DNA of 58,802 bases from Flavobacteriales bacterium (GCA_016704485.1 JADJAA010000004.1:1-58802), one strand, 5' to 3'. Shown: positions 1 to 9,123, counted from the first letter of the stretch. A program made the numbers and translations. Notes: generated by a model not told the origin, from the letters alone.

Positions 1-12
1 CATCTTCGGAGC

Positions 13-1110
13 ATGAGGTCAATTGTATTGGTCGTGTGTTCCATGTTTCTTGTTTTCACAGCTTGTCGGAAAGAGGAGCCTGAGCCTACACCTACCGATC
101 CCGGAACGCCTCTTCCTGAATCGCCCGTGGTGTTCGATATTGGTGCGGTGCCTTATCCGGTTCTTTCAACCTACAACTTCTTTGATGGCGCACTGGCGGA
201 TATGATACCCGTGCAAGGTGTACTGCCGTTTGAACCATTGAACCCGCTTTTTACGGATTATGCACACAAGAAGCGTTTTGTTTGGATGCCCGTAGGAGCA
301 AAAGCACAATACGCTGGCGATGGGAACCCACTGGATTTTGATGACGGTTCCGTCCTCATCAAGAATTTCTATTACGAACATGTAATGCCAGCGGATGAGC
401 AAAGGATCATCGAGACCCGCTTGCTTTTCCGAAGAAATGGACAATGGGAATTCGCGGATTATGTGTGGAATGCGGACCAGACAGAAGCTACTTTGGACAT
501 GAATGGCGCGACTATTCCGATCGATTGGGTCGATGATAATAATGTACTACGCCATGCCGAATACCGGATCCCGACTGAAAGTGAATGCTTTACGTGTCAT
601 AAGAACTATGACCTTATTGTGCCGATCGGTCCGAAGCCTATGAACTTGAGGAATTCATTCATGTTCGCGGATGGTCCCATGGATCAGTTGGCCAAATGGC
701 AGGCTGTAGGCTATCTCGAAGCCAATGTGCCTCCGAACATCGTAACACCTGTGCGCTGGGATGATGAAACACAGGACCTGCAGGAACGTGTGCGTGCTTA
801 TGTGGATATCAATTGCGCGCATTGTCACTCTGAGGGTAAACATTGCGATTATAGGCCGATCCGTTATGCGTTCAGTGAAACATCGGATCCTATCAACCTC
901 GGTGTTTGTGTGGAGCCAACGGAAGATCTCGGTTCGTTATATACGTACATCGTAACATCGGGCAACGTGGAAAGATCGTCAATGCATTATCGCATGTCCT
1001 CTGACGAAGAACAGATCAGAATGCCTTTGTTGGGCAGAAGTGTTGCCCATGATGAAGCCGTCCAATTAGTTGAAGATTGGATCAATTCCCTTTCGCCACC
1101 TTGTAACTAA
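13..1110 (+). CDS. Diheme c-type cytochrome lipoprotein (SO2930-like family)
   Basis: The 365-residue product starts with a short hydrophobic signal ending in FTAC, which fits a lipoprotein cleavage site, followed by a Pro/Thr/Glu-rich linker. Two heme-attachment motifs are visible: CFTCH at residues 192-196 and CAHCH at 268-272. The segment around residues 45-100, with FEPLNPLFTDYAHKKRFVW, resembles the SO2930-like family of diheme cytochromes. This suggests an envelope-anchored electron carrier, but the redox partner is unknown. The ATG at 13 lies only 12 bases from the window edge, so an upstream partner could be missing. A secreted FG-GAP protein follows after 19 bases on the same strand and may be co-transcribed. 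The heme motifs are certain; the family name is from memory. Confidence 0.8.
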   Translation: MRSIVLVVCSMFLVFTACRKEEPEPTPTDPGTPLPESPVVFDIGAVPYPVLSTYNFFDGALADMIPVQGVLPFEPLNPLFTDYAHKKRFVWMPVGAKAQYAGDGNPLDFDDGSVLIKNFYYEHVMPADEQRIIETRLLFRRNGQWEFADYVWNADQTEATLDMNGATIPIDWVDDNNVLRHAEYRIPTESECFTCHKNYDLIVPIGPKPMNLRNSFMFADGPMDQLAKWQAVGYLEANVPPNIVTPVRWDDETQDLQERVRAYVDINCAHCHSEGKHCDYRPIRYAFSETSDPINLGVCVEPTEDLGSLYTYIVTSGNVERSSMHYRMSSDEEQIRMPLLGRSVAHDEAVQLVEDWINSLSPPCN

Positions 1111-1129
1111 GTCCTAGAAACCAGTGTTC

Positions 1130-3124
1130 ATGAAGAAAACAGGATTACTCTCAATTGCCCTTTTGACCGCCATGATAGGTGCAGCGCAGAATTCATGCAC
1201 CACGGCGATCTCCGTCGGTGTAGGTTCATATGTGGTCTCCGCAGTGGATGGCCCAGAGATCCCGGATCCGATCTGCGCCCAAAATGGGCTAGGGAACACA
1301 TCGGCAAGTGAATGGTATGCCTTCACTGCGACAGGGATCAATACAATTACGGTTTCTACTGATCTCCCTGGGTCACAAGGGGTTGATACACGTATTAATG
1401 TTTATTCCGGATCATGCGGTTCATTGACCTGCGTAGGTGGTGATGACGATAGTGGTGACGGGAATACATCCATTGCTTCCTGGAACTCAGTTACAGGGGT
1501 CACATACCTTATTGCTTTTGATAACCGTTGGAGCAGCTTAGGTTTCCATTTCAGCATTGTCGGATCGGATCCCGTTAATGCGTTGATCAATTTTACACCT
1601 CAGACTGTTAGCGTCTCCGGTTCATCACTCGCTGTGGTGGATATGGATGGTGATGGTCTGGATGATCTGGTCGCAGTCACTTCGACCAATATCAACATTC
1701 ATCATCAGCTGGCGACCGGTGGATTTTCTTCAACGAATATCACTACCACCACCGCCGATCACTCGGCGTCATGGAGCCTTGCAGCAGGTGATCTGGATGA
1801 TAATGGTTTCCGTGATCTCATGTACGGTAGTGGAAGTGGTGTAACGTTCATGATCGCGAACGAAGATGGTACCATATTCCATGAGGTATCTCCTCCCGAA
1901 TACATTTTCACCCAACGCACTAATTTCATCGACATCAATAATGATGGAATTCTCGATGCGTTCGCTTGTCATGATGTTGAGCCGAATTGCTATTTCATGA
2001 ACGATGGTAATGGTGATCTGACCTTCATTCAAGGTGGTATTGGCGATACACCGGACGGTGGAAATTATGGATCGCTTTGGGTGGATTATGACAATGACGG
2101 TGATGCGGATTGCTTTATTTCCAAATGCCGTGGTGCACAACAACCTTCTGGCATTAACCAATTGTTGCAGAACAACGGAGGCGTATTTACGGATGTAGCA
2201 CCACTGGTCGGCTTGGCTGATAACACCCAGACATGGTCATCTGCTTGGGGCGATTTCGACAATGACGGTGATATGGATGTGCTGGTGGGCGCAAGTAGTT
2301 TCCAGAATGGTGGGCATCAATTGATGCGGAATGATGGGTTTACGACCTTCACGAACGTAACCGTTGGTTCGGGCTACGACACATTTACGGGCGTTGGTCA
2401 CGAACACGTTACCTACGACTTCAACAATGACGGTTGGTTGGATATCATGGGTGCAGGAAATACCATCATGATCAACAACGGAAATATGACATTTACGCAA
2501 TCACCGGTACCTGCGGGTATTGGCCCAATGGGCGACCTGAACAATGATGGTTTCTGGGATATCGTGAATGAGGGTACCATCTACATGAACACAGGTAATA
2601 ATAACAATTACCTCAAGGTCCGTACGATCGGAACAGTGAGCAATCGCGATGGTATCGGTGCCCGTGTAGAGGTAATGACAGCACAAGGCAACCAGATCCG
2701 TGATGTACGCGCAGGTGAAGGTTTCCGCTACATGAGCAGCATTGGTGCACATTTCGGTCTAGGTCTCACGGATGCTATCACGGAGGTGATCGTACGCTGG
2801 CCTTCCGGTATTGTGGATCACATCATGACCCCAACCATCAATGGAACATTGACCGTAGTTGAAGGAGCACATCCTGTTGGCATCGACGAGGCCGAGGCAG
2901 CAGAACTGAACCTCTTCCCGAACCCTGTGCAGGACATTCTACAGGTAACAGCATCAACTGATCTCTCCAACGCCATTATTAATGTATTGGATGCCTCTGG
3001 TAAACAGGTCCTGAACGCGACACTGATCAATGGTCGTTTTGATGTAAGTAAACTCACATCCGGTGCATACACAGTGACCATTTCAAAGGACAAGACCATA
3101 ATGGTGCGTAGGTTCACGAAGTAA
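1130..3124 (+). CDS. Secreted FG-GAP/UnbV repeat protein with T9SS type A sorting domain
   Basis: The 664-residue product has a signal peptide (MKKTGLLSIALLTAMIGAAQ). An N-terminal beta domain is followed by about seven FG-GAP-like calcium-binding motifs of the form D-x-[DN]-x-D-G between residues 172 and 480, for example DMDGDGLDDL and DFNNDGWLDI. An ASPIC/UnbV domain follows at about 490-575 (GIGARVEVMT and FGLGLTDAITEVIVRWPSG). A type A T9SS C-terminal domain begins near residue 594 (NLFPNP) and ends in MVRRFTK. Such proteins are exported through the outer membrane and stay attached or are released; the FG-GAP part is a beta-propeller that may bind polymers or partners. A GTG at 1124 could also start the frame, but the ATG at 1130 gives a standard signal peptide. 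A terminator hairpin follows. Confidence 0.9.
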   Translation: MKKTGLLSIALLTAMIGAAQNSCTTAISVGVGSYVVSAVDGPEIPDPICAQNGLGNTSASEWYAFTATGINTITVSTDLPGSQGVDTRINVYSGSCGSLTCVGGDDDSGDGNTSIASWNSVTGVTYLIAFDNRWSSLGFHFSIVGSDPVNALINFTPQTVSVSGSSLAVVDMDGDGLDDLVAVTSTNINIHHQLATGGFSSTNITTTTADHSASWSLAAGDLDDNGFRDLMYGSGSGVTFMIANEDGTIFHEVSPPEYIFTQRTNFIDINNDGILDAFACHDVEPNCYFMNDGNGDLTFIQGGIGDTPDGGNYGSLWVDYDNDGDADCFISKCRGAQQPSGINQLLQNNGGVFTDVAPLVGLADNTQTWSSAWGDFDNDGDMDVLVGASSFQNGGHQLMRNDGFTTFTNVTVGSGYDTFTGVGHEHVTYDFNNDGWLDIMGAGNTIMINNGNMTFTQSPVPAGIGPMGDLNNDGFWDIVNEGTIYMNTGNNNNYLKVRTIGTVSNRDGIGARVEVMTAQGNQIRDVRAGEGFRYMSSIGAHFGLGLTDAITEVIVRWPSGIVDHIMTPTINGTLTVVEGAHPVGIDEAEAAELNLFPNPVQDILQVTASTDLSNAIINVLDASGKQVLNATLINGRFDVSKLTSGAYTVTISKDKTIMVRRFTK

Positions 3125-3143
3125 TAGTCCAACGCGTATAACG

Positions 3144-3177
3144 AAAAGAGCGGTTGATAAGGGCCGCCCTTTTTGTT
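3144..3177 (+). terminator. Probable intrinsic terminator after the FG-GAP gene
   Basis: About 20 bases past the stop codon an imperfect GC-rich stem (AAGAGCGG paired with CCGCCCTT, one mismatch) is followed by a T run. It would end the transcript of the FG-GAP gene before the convergent KTSC/J-domain gene. Confidence 0.6.
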
Positions 3178-3196
3178 TGCGATGGATCCGATCAAA

Positions 3197-3649
3197 TCAC
3201 TTCTGCTCGTCAGCCGTCTTTTTTGCGAGTCTTCGCCGAGTGAATGAACTACAGATATGCCTGCGAGCAAAGCGTAAGCTGCTCTGGTTGTTCAAGAACT
3301 TGTTGTAAATGTTGGATGGCACGTGGTAATACTCGTATTCCGTGCCATCCCCGAAGGTCAGCTTCAATGTCTGGGCCTGATAATGCCAATCGGTGATCGC
3401 TCCGGTGCCTGTGGTCAAGGTGTATTCCTCAATATTGCGGGCATGGGTCTCTGGGGCAATGCTCACCAAGAAGTGGTATGCATCGATCAAATGCTTGCTG
3501 TAGGATTCGGCTTCTGCTTTCTCCTTTTCATCCGTGAATTTGTCCGGATGGTGCTGTTTCATCAAGGTCTTATACCGCGCACTCAGGTCCTGCAATGTGG
3601 CGCTGGGCAAGGTGCCTAGGAGTTTACGGCTATCGGCGATCTTCTTCAT
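3197..3649 (-). CDS. J-domain protein with C-terminal KTSC domain
   Basis: The 150-residue product starts at MKKIADSRK. Residues 1-70 form a J domain with the HPD signature (QHHPDKF), which normally stimulates Hsp70 ATPase. Residues 85-150 match the KTSC domain, a small fold related to the end of lysyl-tRNA synthetase: WHYQAQTLKLTFGDG, then EYEYYHVPSNIYNKFL and a basic tail. The role of KTSC is not established; nucleic-acid or partner binding is an inference. A longer reading from 3703 adds 18 residues of poor quality, so the internal ATG is preferred. The gene faces the FG-GAP gene across the terminator and stands apart from the chaperone cluster at 42-44 kb. Confidence 0.8.
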   Translation of the reverse strand: MKKIADSRKLLGTLPSATLQDLSARYKTLMKQHHPDKFTDEKEKAEAESYSKHLIDAYHFLVSIAPETHARNIEEYTLTTGTGAITDWHYQAQTLKLTFGDGTEYEYYHVPSNIYNKFLNNQSSLRFARRHICSSFTRRRLAKKTADEQK

Positions 3650-4101
3650 TTTATTCGATATTGGAACCGAAGCCGAACAAAAGGCAGCGGAAAACGGCCG
3701 CAAAGGTCGGTAAACTCTCCGATCTGAACATCAGTCGGACAGAAATTGAAGTGTTCTACCCCGGATAATTGGCCAAATTCTTAGGAGCTATTTCGATTCT
3801 GGAGGAGCAGACATGGTCTGTCTCGCCGTTCCTCGTGGCTCCGCATCCTTTCCTCAAATGCACCGGTTTTCCGCGTCTGAACGCTGTAGACTTGTATCAG
3901 CGAAGGGTCTGCCGTACGGCAGACCAATAGTTCTGGTCAGCGGACCGCCATTGGGCTTAGCCTTGGCGGTCGCGCTGTTTCTAGCCCTTTTGTAGCTGCT
4001 CAGGAGTTCAGGGCATTCCACAGTCCTTGCATTGTGCCCCGTACTTTCGCGGTCCGGAAACGACCGATCAGCATCGGAAATTTCGATCTTTAAGTAATTC
4101 C
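3650..4101. other. Intergenic region upstream of hisS
   Basis: About 450 bases separate two divergent genes. Only short readings without family signatures occur here. The one distinct element is the perfect palindrome at 3906..3925. Promoters for hisS and the KTSC/J-domain gene must lie here, but I cannot place a convincing Bacteroidota -7/-33 pair. Confidence 0.5.
3906..3925. repeat. Perfect 20-bp palindrome
   Basis: GGTCTGCCGTACGGCAGACC equals its own reverse complement over all 20 bases, with no loop. It lies 177 bases upstream of hisS. It could be a dimeric regulator site, a cruciform or the core of a dispersed repeat; nothing in the sequence decides between these. Confidence 0.75.
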
Positions 4102-5514
4102 ATGGTACAAAAGCCCAGTATTCCCAAAGGCACACGCGATTTCTCACCTACGGAGATGCTGCGCCGTCACTACATTTTCGACACCATCCGTGGTGTTTTC
4201 CAGAAGTACGGTTTCCTACCGATCGAAACTCCGGCCATGGAGAACCTGGAAACACTTACCGGTAAATACGGCGAGGAAGGGGATCGATTGATCTTCAAAA
4301 TTTTGAATCGTGGAGAAAGACTCTATAAAGCAATTACTGAGGCTTATGAAGGATCTGGAGCAGGAACAGATAATGGTCCGCTCGATAGTATCCGGGAATT
4401 TCAAGAAATATTTTCTTCAATTGGTGCAGACATGGCCCTGCGCTACGACCTTACCGTTCCCTTCGCACGCTACGTTGTTCAACACCAGAACGAGATCTCC
4501 TTTCCCTTCAAACGCTATCAGATCCAGCCAGTATGGCGTGCAGATCGACCACAGAAAGGAAGATACCAGGAGTTCTACCAGTGTGATGCCGACATGATCG
4601 GAAGTACATCGTTGTTGAACGAGGTTGATCTGATCCACCTGATGGATGAAGTGTTCGGCGCATTGGGACTGCACGTCGCGATCAAAATGAACGATCGGAA
4701 GGTGCTTACGGGTATCGCCGAGGTAAGCGGGCAACCAGAAAAAGTGGTGGATATGGTCACAGCGATCGATAAGCTCGATAAGATCGGACGAGAAAAGGTC
4801 GAGGAAGAAATGCGTTCCAAGGGCATTTCTGATGATGCGATCAAAGGCATTGCACCGCTGTTTGAGTTATCCGGATCATGGACCGAGCAAGCCTCACGCT
4901 TAAAGAAATGGCTTGCATCATCAACCATTGCACAACAAGGATTGAAGGATCTGGACACGACATTCGAAGCTGTAGGGAAATTGACGAACGCAACACTTGA
5001 ATTCGACCCGACACTTGCACGCGGTCTCGATTACTACACAGGTGCGATCTTCGAAGTGAAAGCACTGGAAGGAACCTTGCAGAGCAGCATCTGTGGCGGC
5101 GGACGTTATGATGACCTTACCGGGATCTTCGGATTGAAGAATATGAGCGGTGTAGGTATCAGTTTCGGTGCGGACCGGATCTATGATGTGCTGTTGGAAA
5201 CCGACAAATTCCCAAAAGCGCTTGGTGGTAGCATACGCTTGCTATTCGCCAATTTTGGGGAGAAGGAAGCATTGCATTGTTTGAAGTTGCTCCGAGTTGT
5301 GCGCGAAGCAGGTATTGCAGCGGAACTCTATCCCGATGCAGCCAAAATGGCGAAACAATTCAAGTACGCCGATGATAAGGGCATTGCGTATGTCGCGATC
5401 ATTGGTGAGCAGGAACTGAAGCAAGGCATCATTACCATAAAGGAAATGAAGACCGGCGAGCAAAAGGCGGTGAAACAAGAGGACCTCTTAATACTCCTGA
5501 ATACGAAAGTTTGA
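4102..5514 (+). CDS. hisS: Histidyl-tRNA synthetase
   Basis: The 470-residue product charges tRNA-His with histidine. Class II motifs are clear: KGTRDFSPTEMLRR at the N-terminus (motif 1 region), ALRYDLTVPFARYV, and FKRYQIQPVWRADRPQKGRYQEFYQCDAD (motif 2 region). The histidine signature ARGLDYYTGAIFE and GGGRYDDL follow, with GVGISFGADRIYD as motif 3. The C-terminal 100 residues form the anticodon-binding domain. The ATG at 4102 starts MVQKPSIPKGTRDF, the expected N-terminus, although the frame stays open further upstream. Between residues 75 and 110, before ALRYDLTVP, the sequence departs from the usual KILNSGD...ISEKALRYDL wording. The stop overlaps the ATG of the next gene. Confidence 0.96.
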   Translation: MVQKPSIPKGTRDFSPTEMLRRHYIFDTIRGVFQKYGFLPIETPAMENLETLTGKYGEEGDRLIFKILNRGERLYKAITEAYEGSGAGTDNGPLDSIREFQEIFSSIGADMALRYDLTVPFARYVVQHQNEISFPFKRYQIQPVWRADRPQKGRYQEFYQCDADMIGSTSLLNEVDLIHLMDEVFGALGLHVAIKMNDRKVLTGIAEVSGQPEKVVDMVTAIDKLDKIGREKVEEEMRSKGISDDAIKGIAPLFELSGSWTEQASRLKKWLASSTIAQQGLKDLDTTFEAVGKLTNATLEFDPTLARGLDYYTGAIFEVKALEGTLQSSICGGGRYDDLTGIFGLKNMSGVGISFGADRIYDVLLETDKFPKALGGSIRLLFANFGEKEALHCLKLLRVVREAGIAAELYPDAAKMAKQFKYADDKGIAYVAIIGEQELKQGIITIKEMKTGEQKAVKQEDLLILLNTKV

Positions 5515-5999
5515 TGTTTAGTAATCAACCTTCTCATAATGGAACTCGCTCTCGAACAAACGCAGCTTGTCTATTTTTTACAAGTTGTTGCCTTATGCTG
5601 GGATTTATTGCTTGTAGCTCGCCAATCTCAAATGCTGGTGGTTCAACTACCGATGCAGCTGGGGAACAGATCCATGTCGGAGGTCTTCAGACCTATCGTT
5701 ATTGGGCGGATAGCGACCCAACACCAGGAAAAGTCGAGGTGTTGAACGGACAATATTGGTCATCGGCTCATTTCACCAAGGAGTACATTATGTATTTGGA
5801 GATGAAGACTATATGGGCAATGGAATTCGCTGTCGAAAACCGATTACATCGTGCTACAACGGAGCCGGCCCTTCCTGAAAATGCACCTGTTTGGTTCGAT
5901 CCACCGAGAAACTTCGAAGTCTGGACAGGTAGCCAAGGCTCACTTTACTTTATCGATCCAGAAAGCGGTCATATGTACATATACGAAGTACAGCTTTGA
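5514..5999 (+). CDS. Small hypothetical lipoprotein
   Basis: The 161-residue product is not recognised. Residues 20-35 are hydrophobic and end in LGFIACS, a good lipobox, so it should be a lipid-anchored envelope protein. The mature part has many aromatic residues (YRYWADSD, NGQYWSSAHF, PENAPVWFDPP, SLYFIDPESGHMYIYEV), which suggests a compact beta-rich domain. The ATG overlaps the last base of the hisS stop, so translation may be coupled. An internal in-frame start cannot be excluded, because the N-terminal stretch before the hydrophobic part is long for a signal peptide. Confidence 0.6.
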   Translation: MFSNQPSHNGTRSRTNAACLFFTSCCLMLGFIACSSPISNAGGSTTDAAGEQIHVGGLQTYRYWADSDPTPGKVEVLNGQYWSSAHFTKEYIMYLEMKTIWAMEFAVENRLHRATTEPALPENAPVWFDPPRNFEVWTGSQGSLYFIDPESGHMYIYEVQL

Positions 6000-6093
6000 C
6001 GGAATGTCGATAAGAACGATACCTAAAGAATAATTCTGCGTTGATCAGTTTTTTCTGCGTTATCAGCGTTCTATTTCAATTCACCACAACACA

Positions 6094-7581
6094 ATGAGCA
6101 CCCACCTTATCGGAACTATCGGTCTGGAATTGACCGAGCTGGAACATATCCTGAACAGCGGCTGTCCGATCGGCCTAAGTCCGGAGGCTACAAAGGCCGT
6201 TGCATGCAGCTATAAGTACTTGGCTGATCGACTCAAAAGGAGTGATGAACCGATCTACGGAGTGAATACAGGTTTCGGGTCGTTGTATGATAAGTCCATC
6301 GCGAAAAAGGACCTGCAGCAATTGCAGAAGAACTTGGTGATGAGCCATGCGTGTGGAAGTGGTGACCCGGTTCCAACGGATATCGTACGCGCCATGCTGA
6401 TCCTGAAAGTGCAGAACATGGCATTCGGGCACAGTGCAGTTGCGCCGGCTACCGTGAAGCGATTGATCGACATGTACAATGCCGATATGTTGCCGATCGT
6501 TTACGAACGTGGGTCATTAGGCGCGTCCGGAGATCTTGCTCCTTTGGCCCATTTAAGTTTGCCACTCTTGGGTCTGGGTGAAGTGTTCTTCCAAGGCAAA
6601 CGCATGAAGTCCTCAGCGGCACTGAAGAAACAAGGGTGGAAGCCGTTGGAACTTGGCCCAAAAGAAGGGCTGGCCTTGCTGAACGGAACGCAATTCATGA
6701 ATGCCTATGCTTCATTGCTCACATTAAAAGCAACGCGTTTGGCGCAACTCGCTGATGTGATCGGAGCGTTGTCGTTGGATGCTTACGATGGGCGTATCGA
6801 ACCGTTCCATCCTTCGGTCCATGCTGTGCGACCACATCCTGGACAAGCCGTGGTCGCGAGCAATATCAATGCCTTGCTGAAAGGCAGTGCACTGATCAAG
6901 CGGAAAAAAGTACACGTTCAGGATCCGTATTCCTTCCGTTGCATGCCGCAAGTGCATGGCGCTTCGCGTGATGCTATAGCATACGTGGAGAGTGTGGTGG
7001 AGCGCGAATTGGAAGCCGTGACGGATAACCCAACAGTTTTCGAAGATGAGGACCTGATAATTAGTGCCGGTAACTTCCACGGACAACCATTGGCGTTGGC
7101 ATTGGATTTTCTCGCCATTGCAGTAGCTGAGATCGGCAGCATAAGCGAGCGCCGCACGTATAAATTGATCAGCGGGAACAGGGGATTACCTGCGTTCCTC
7201 GTGGCCGAACCCGGCTTGAACAGTGGGTTCATGATCCCGCAATACACGTCCGCATCATTGGTAAGTGCGAACAAACAACGGTGCATGCCCAACAGTGTGG
7301 ATACCATTGACAGTAGCAACGGACAAGAAGATCATGTGAGCATGGGTGCCGCCGCCGCACTGAAAACGTGGGCAGTTGTTCAAGATGTGGAGCGCATCCT
7401 ATCGATAGAGATGTTCACTGCCGCGCAAGCATTGGATTTCCGCCGACCAACAAAGTCATCCAATAAATTGGAGTCATTGCATGCCGCTTTCCGCGAACGT
7501 GTACCTTTCGTAAAGAACGATCTTGTGATGCATGATCTGATGGAAAATGCGTTAGGGTTCGTGAGCGAGTTACCGTTGTGA
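6094..7581 (+). CDS. hutH: Histidine ammonia-lyase
   Basis: The 495-residue product removes ammonia from L-histidine to give urocanate, the first step of histidine breakdown. The triad that cyclises to the MIO cofactor is Ala144-Ser145-Gly146 within GSLGASGDLAPLAH. Other family marks are YGVNTGFG (base Tyr region), LLNGTQFMN, RVQDPYSFRC-like VQDPYSFRCMPQVHG, and QEDHVSMG. The selectivity position after LQKNLVM reads Ser-His, as in histidine lyases rather than tyrosine lyases. The length is normal. No other hut gene is nearby, so the pathway must be completed elsewhere. An alpha/beta hydrolase starts 37 bases downstream and is probably co-transcribed. Confidence 0.94.
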   Translation: MSTHLIGTIGLELTELEHILNSGCPIGLSPEATKAVACSYKYLADRLKRSDEPIYGVNTGFGSLYDKSIAKKDLQQLQKNLVMSHACGSGDPVPTDIVRAMLILKVQNMAFGHSAVAPATVKRLIDMYNADMLPIVYERGSLGASGDLAPLAHLSLPLLGLGEVFFQGKRMKSSAALKKQGWKPLELGPKEGLALLNGTQFMNAYASLLTLKATRLAQLADVIGALSLDAYDGRIEPFHPSVHAVRPHPGQAVVASNINALLKGSALIKRKKVHVQDPYSFRCMPQVHGASRDAIAYVESVVERELEAVTDNPTVFEDEDLIISAGNFHGQPLALALDFLAIAVAEIGSISERRTYKLISGNRGLPAFLVAEPGLNSGFMIPQYTSASLVSANKQRCMPNSVDTIDSSNGQEDHVSMGAAAALKTWAVVQDVERILSIEMFTAAQALDFRRPTKSSNKLESLHAAFRERVPFVKNDLVMHDLMENALGFVSELPL

Positions 7582-7617
7582 TCCGCGATCATCGCAGAGC
7601 CACCGCCGATCAAAGCA

Positions 7618-8256
7618 ATGACCATCTACCTATTACCCGGAGTTGGAACCGATCAACGGTTATTTGATCGTATCGATCTGGCGGGATATAATACGGTATA
7701 CCTCAATTGGCCTCCATTCGCCAAGGGATGTACGTTGCCGTCCATTGCCGAGTTGATGGCAGAAAAGGTCAAGAAAGATGAAGCACACATACTTGTTGGT
7801 GTGAGCATGGGTGGCATGGTGGCGCAGGAATTGGCGGCGATCACAAAACCAGAAAAGGTGATACTGATATCATCATGGACCGGTCCGCACGAGAGACCGC
7901 CGCATTTGAATGTTGCGAAGAAATTGGCACTGCCGAATCTGATCAATCACTTCACCATGTGGGCTACGTGGCCTTTTAAACGCGTACTCGGCGATCGCGA
8001 CCGCAAAACCGATCAGCTGCTCTACCGCATGGCCTGTGAAGAGTCCGCAACGAAGATCAGGCACGGAGCACAAGCGATCATGCACTGGAAAGGCTCACCT
8101 TGGAAAGGGCCTGTTGTCCGGATCCATGGCGATAAGGATGTTGTAACGCCTTTGCGATTCCCTGTGGATCACGTCGTAAAAGGAGGGCCGCACATCATGG
8201 TGCTCACCAAACCGAAGGAGGTCTCCGACCTGATCCGCAAAGCGATCAACGCATAG
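7618..8256 (+). CDS. Small alpha/beta hydrolase
   Basis: The 212-residue product opens with LLPGVGTDQRLFDRI, an oxyanion-loop type start. The nucleophile elbow GVSMGGM lies at about residues 61-67, with Ser63 as the likely nucleophile. VRIHGDKDVVTPLRFP near residue 162 supplies the acid and GGPHIMV the likely histidine. There is no signal peptide, so it is cytoplasmic. The substrate is unknown; family members are esterases or thioesterases. It sits 37 bases after hutH on the same strand, which may mean co-expression but does not prove a role in histidine use. Confidence 0.8.
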   Translation: MTIYLLPGVGTDQRLFDRIDLAGYNTVYLNWPPFAKGCTLPSIAELMAEKVKKDEAHILVGVSMGGMVAQELAAITKPEKVILISSWTGPHERPPHLNVAKKLALPNLINHFTMWATWPFKRVLGDRDRKTDQLLYRMACEESATKIRHGAQAIMHWKGSPWKGPVVRIHGDKDVVTPLRFPVDHVVKGGPHIMVLTKPKEVSDLIRKAINA

Positions 8257-8359
8257 TGGATCGCGCCGTTGCGGCTGTTGTTTACTTTGTTGAGCGAATT
8301 ACGTAATTTCTAAAGGAAGATACGTTATCGGATCTCGATCAATTACGATCTTCGCACCT

Positions 8360-9100
8360 ATGGAAGAGCTCTTTACCCTTCAAGGTGCCATCAGTTTGAT
8401 CACGCTTGCAATACTCGAGATCGTACTCGGGATCGATAACGTGATATTCGTCAGCATCATTCTGGGCCGAATGCCCAAAGAAGATCGCCCGAAGGCACGG
8501 CGCATGTGGATGGTCCTGGGGATCCTGATGCGGACCGCAATGCTGGTCGGGTTAGGCTGGTTGGTAAAGAACGGAGAGAACGAGTTGTTCGCTTTGTTCG
8601 GATACGGTTTCAACTTGCGTAATTGTATCATGTTCTTTGGTGGTTTGTTTCTCCTTTACAAGGCCGTTAAAGAGATCCACCATAAGCTCGAACGCGAAGA
8701 AACCTTGACCCAAAGCTCATCCAGAGCCAAAAGTTTCGGTGCCCTTATGGCACAGATCGTAGTGATCGATGCCATCTTCAGTTTCGATAGCATCATTACC
8801 GCAATTGGCCTTGCCGATCATGTGGAGATCATGATCGCAGCGGTTATCATCGCGATGTTCGTCATGTTCTTTTTCGCTCAGGGGATCAGTTCGTTCATCG
8901 AACAACATCCTGCGTTGAAAATGCTTGCACTTTCCTTCCTGGTCATGGTAGGGTTCATGCTCTTTTTCGAAGGTCTTGAACCTATTCACCATAGCAAGAT
9001 ACCAAAAGGTTATGCGTACGTGGCCATGGGTTTCAGCTTCGCTGTGGAATTGCTGAATATGAGAGCCGAGCGTAAACACGTGGTCAAGCTGAACAAGTAG
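8360..9100 (+). CDS. TerC-family integral membrane protein
   Basis: The 246-residue product has seven to eight hydrophobic segments and the TerC signature ILEIVLGIDNVIFVSI near residues 16-31, with a second acidic pair in VIDAIFSFDSIITAIGLAD near residue 130. TerC proteins are inner-membrane proteins tied to metal ion export, including manganese efflux that supplies secreted proteins, and to tellurite resistance in some plasmids. The acidic residues within membrane helices fit metal binding. The exact substrate cannot be read from the sequence. A stretch of 103 bases separates it from the hydrolase, so it may have its own promoter. It converges with the TonB-type gene, leaving a 23-base gap. 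Confidence 0.88.
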   Translation: MEELFTLQGAISLITLAILEIVLGIDNVIFVSIILGRMPKEDRPKARRMWMVLGILMRTAMLVGLGWLVKNGENELFALFGYGFNLRNCIMFFGGLFLLYKAVKEIHHKLEREETLTQSSSRAKSFGALMAQIVVIDAIFSFDSIITAIGLADHVEIMIAAVIIAMFVMFFFAQGISSFIEQHPALKMLALSFLVMVGFMLFFEGLEPIHHSKIPKGYAYVAMGFSFAVELLNMRAERKHVVKLNK

Positions 9101-9123
9101 TTCACAGAACCTTGGATCGGTGG

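Noticed and set aside
6094..7581. Tyrosine ammonia-lyase or aminomutase instead of HutH
   Set aside because: The selectivity position is Ser-His and QEDHVSMG is present, as in histidine lyases.
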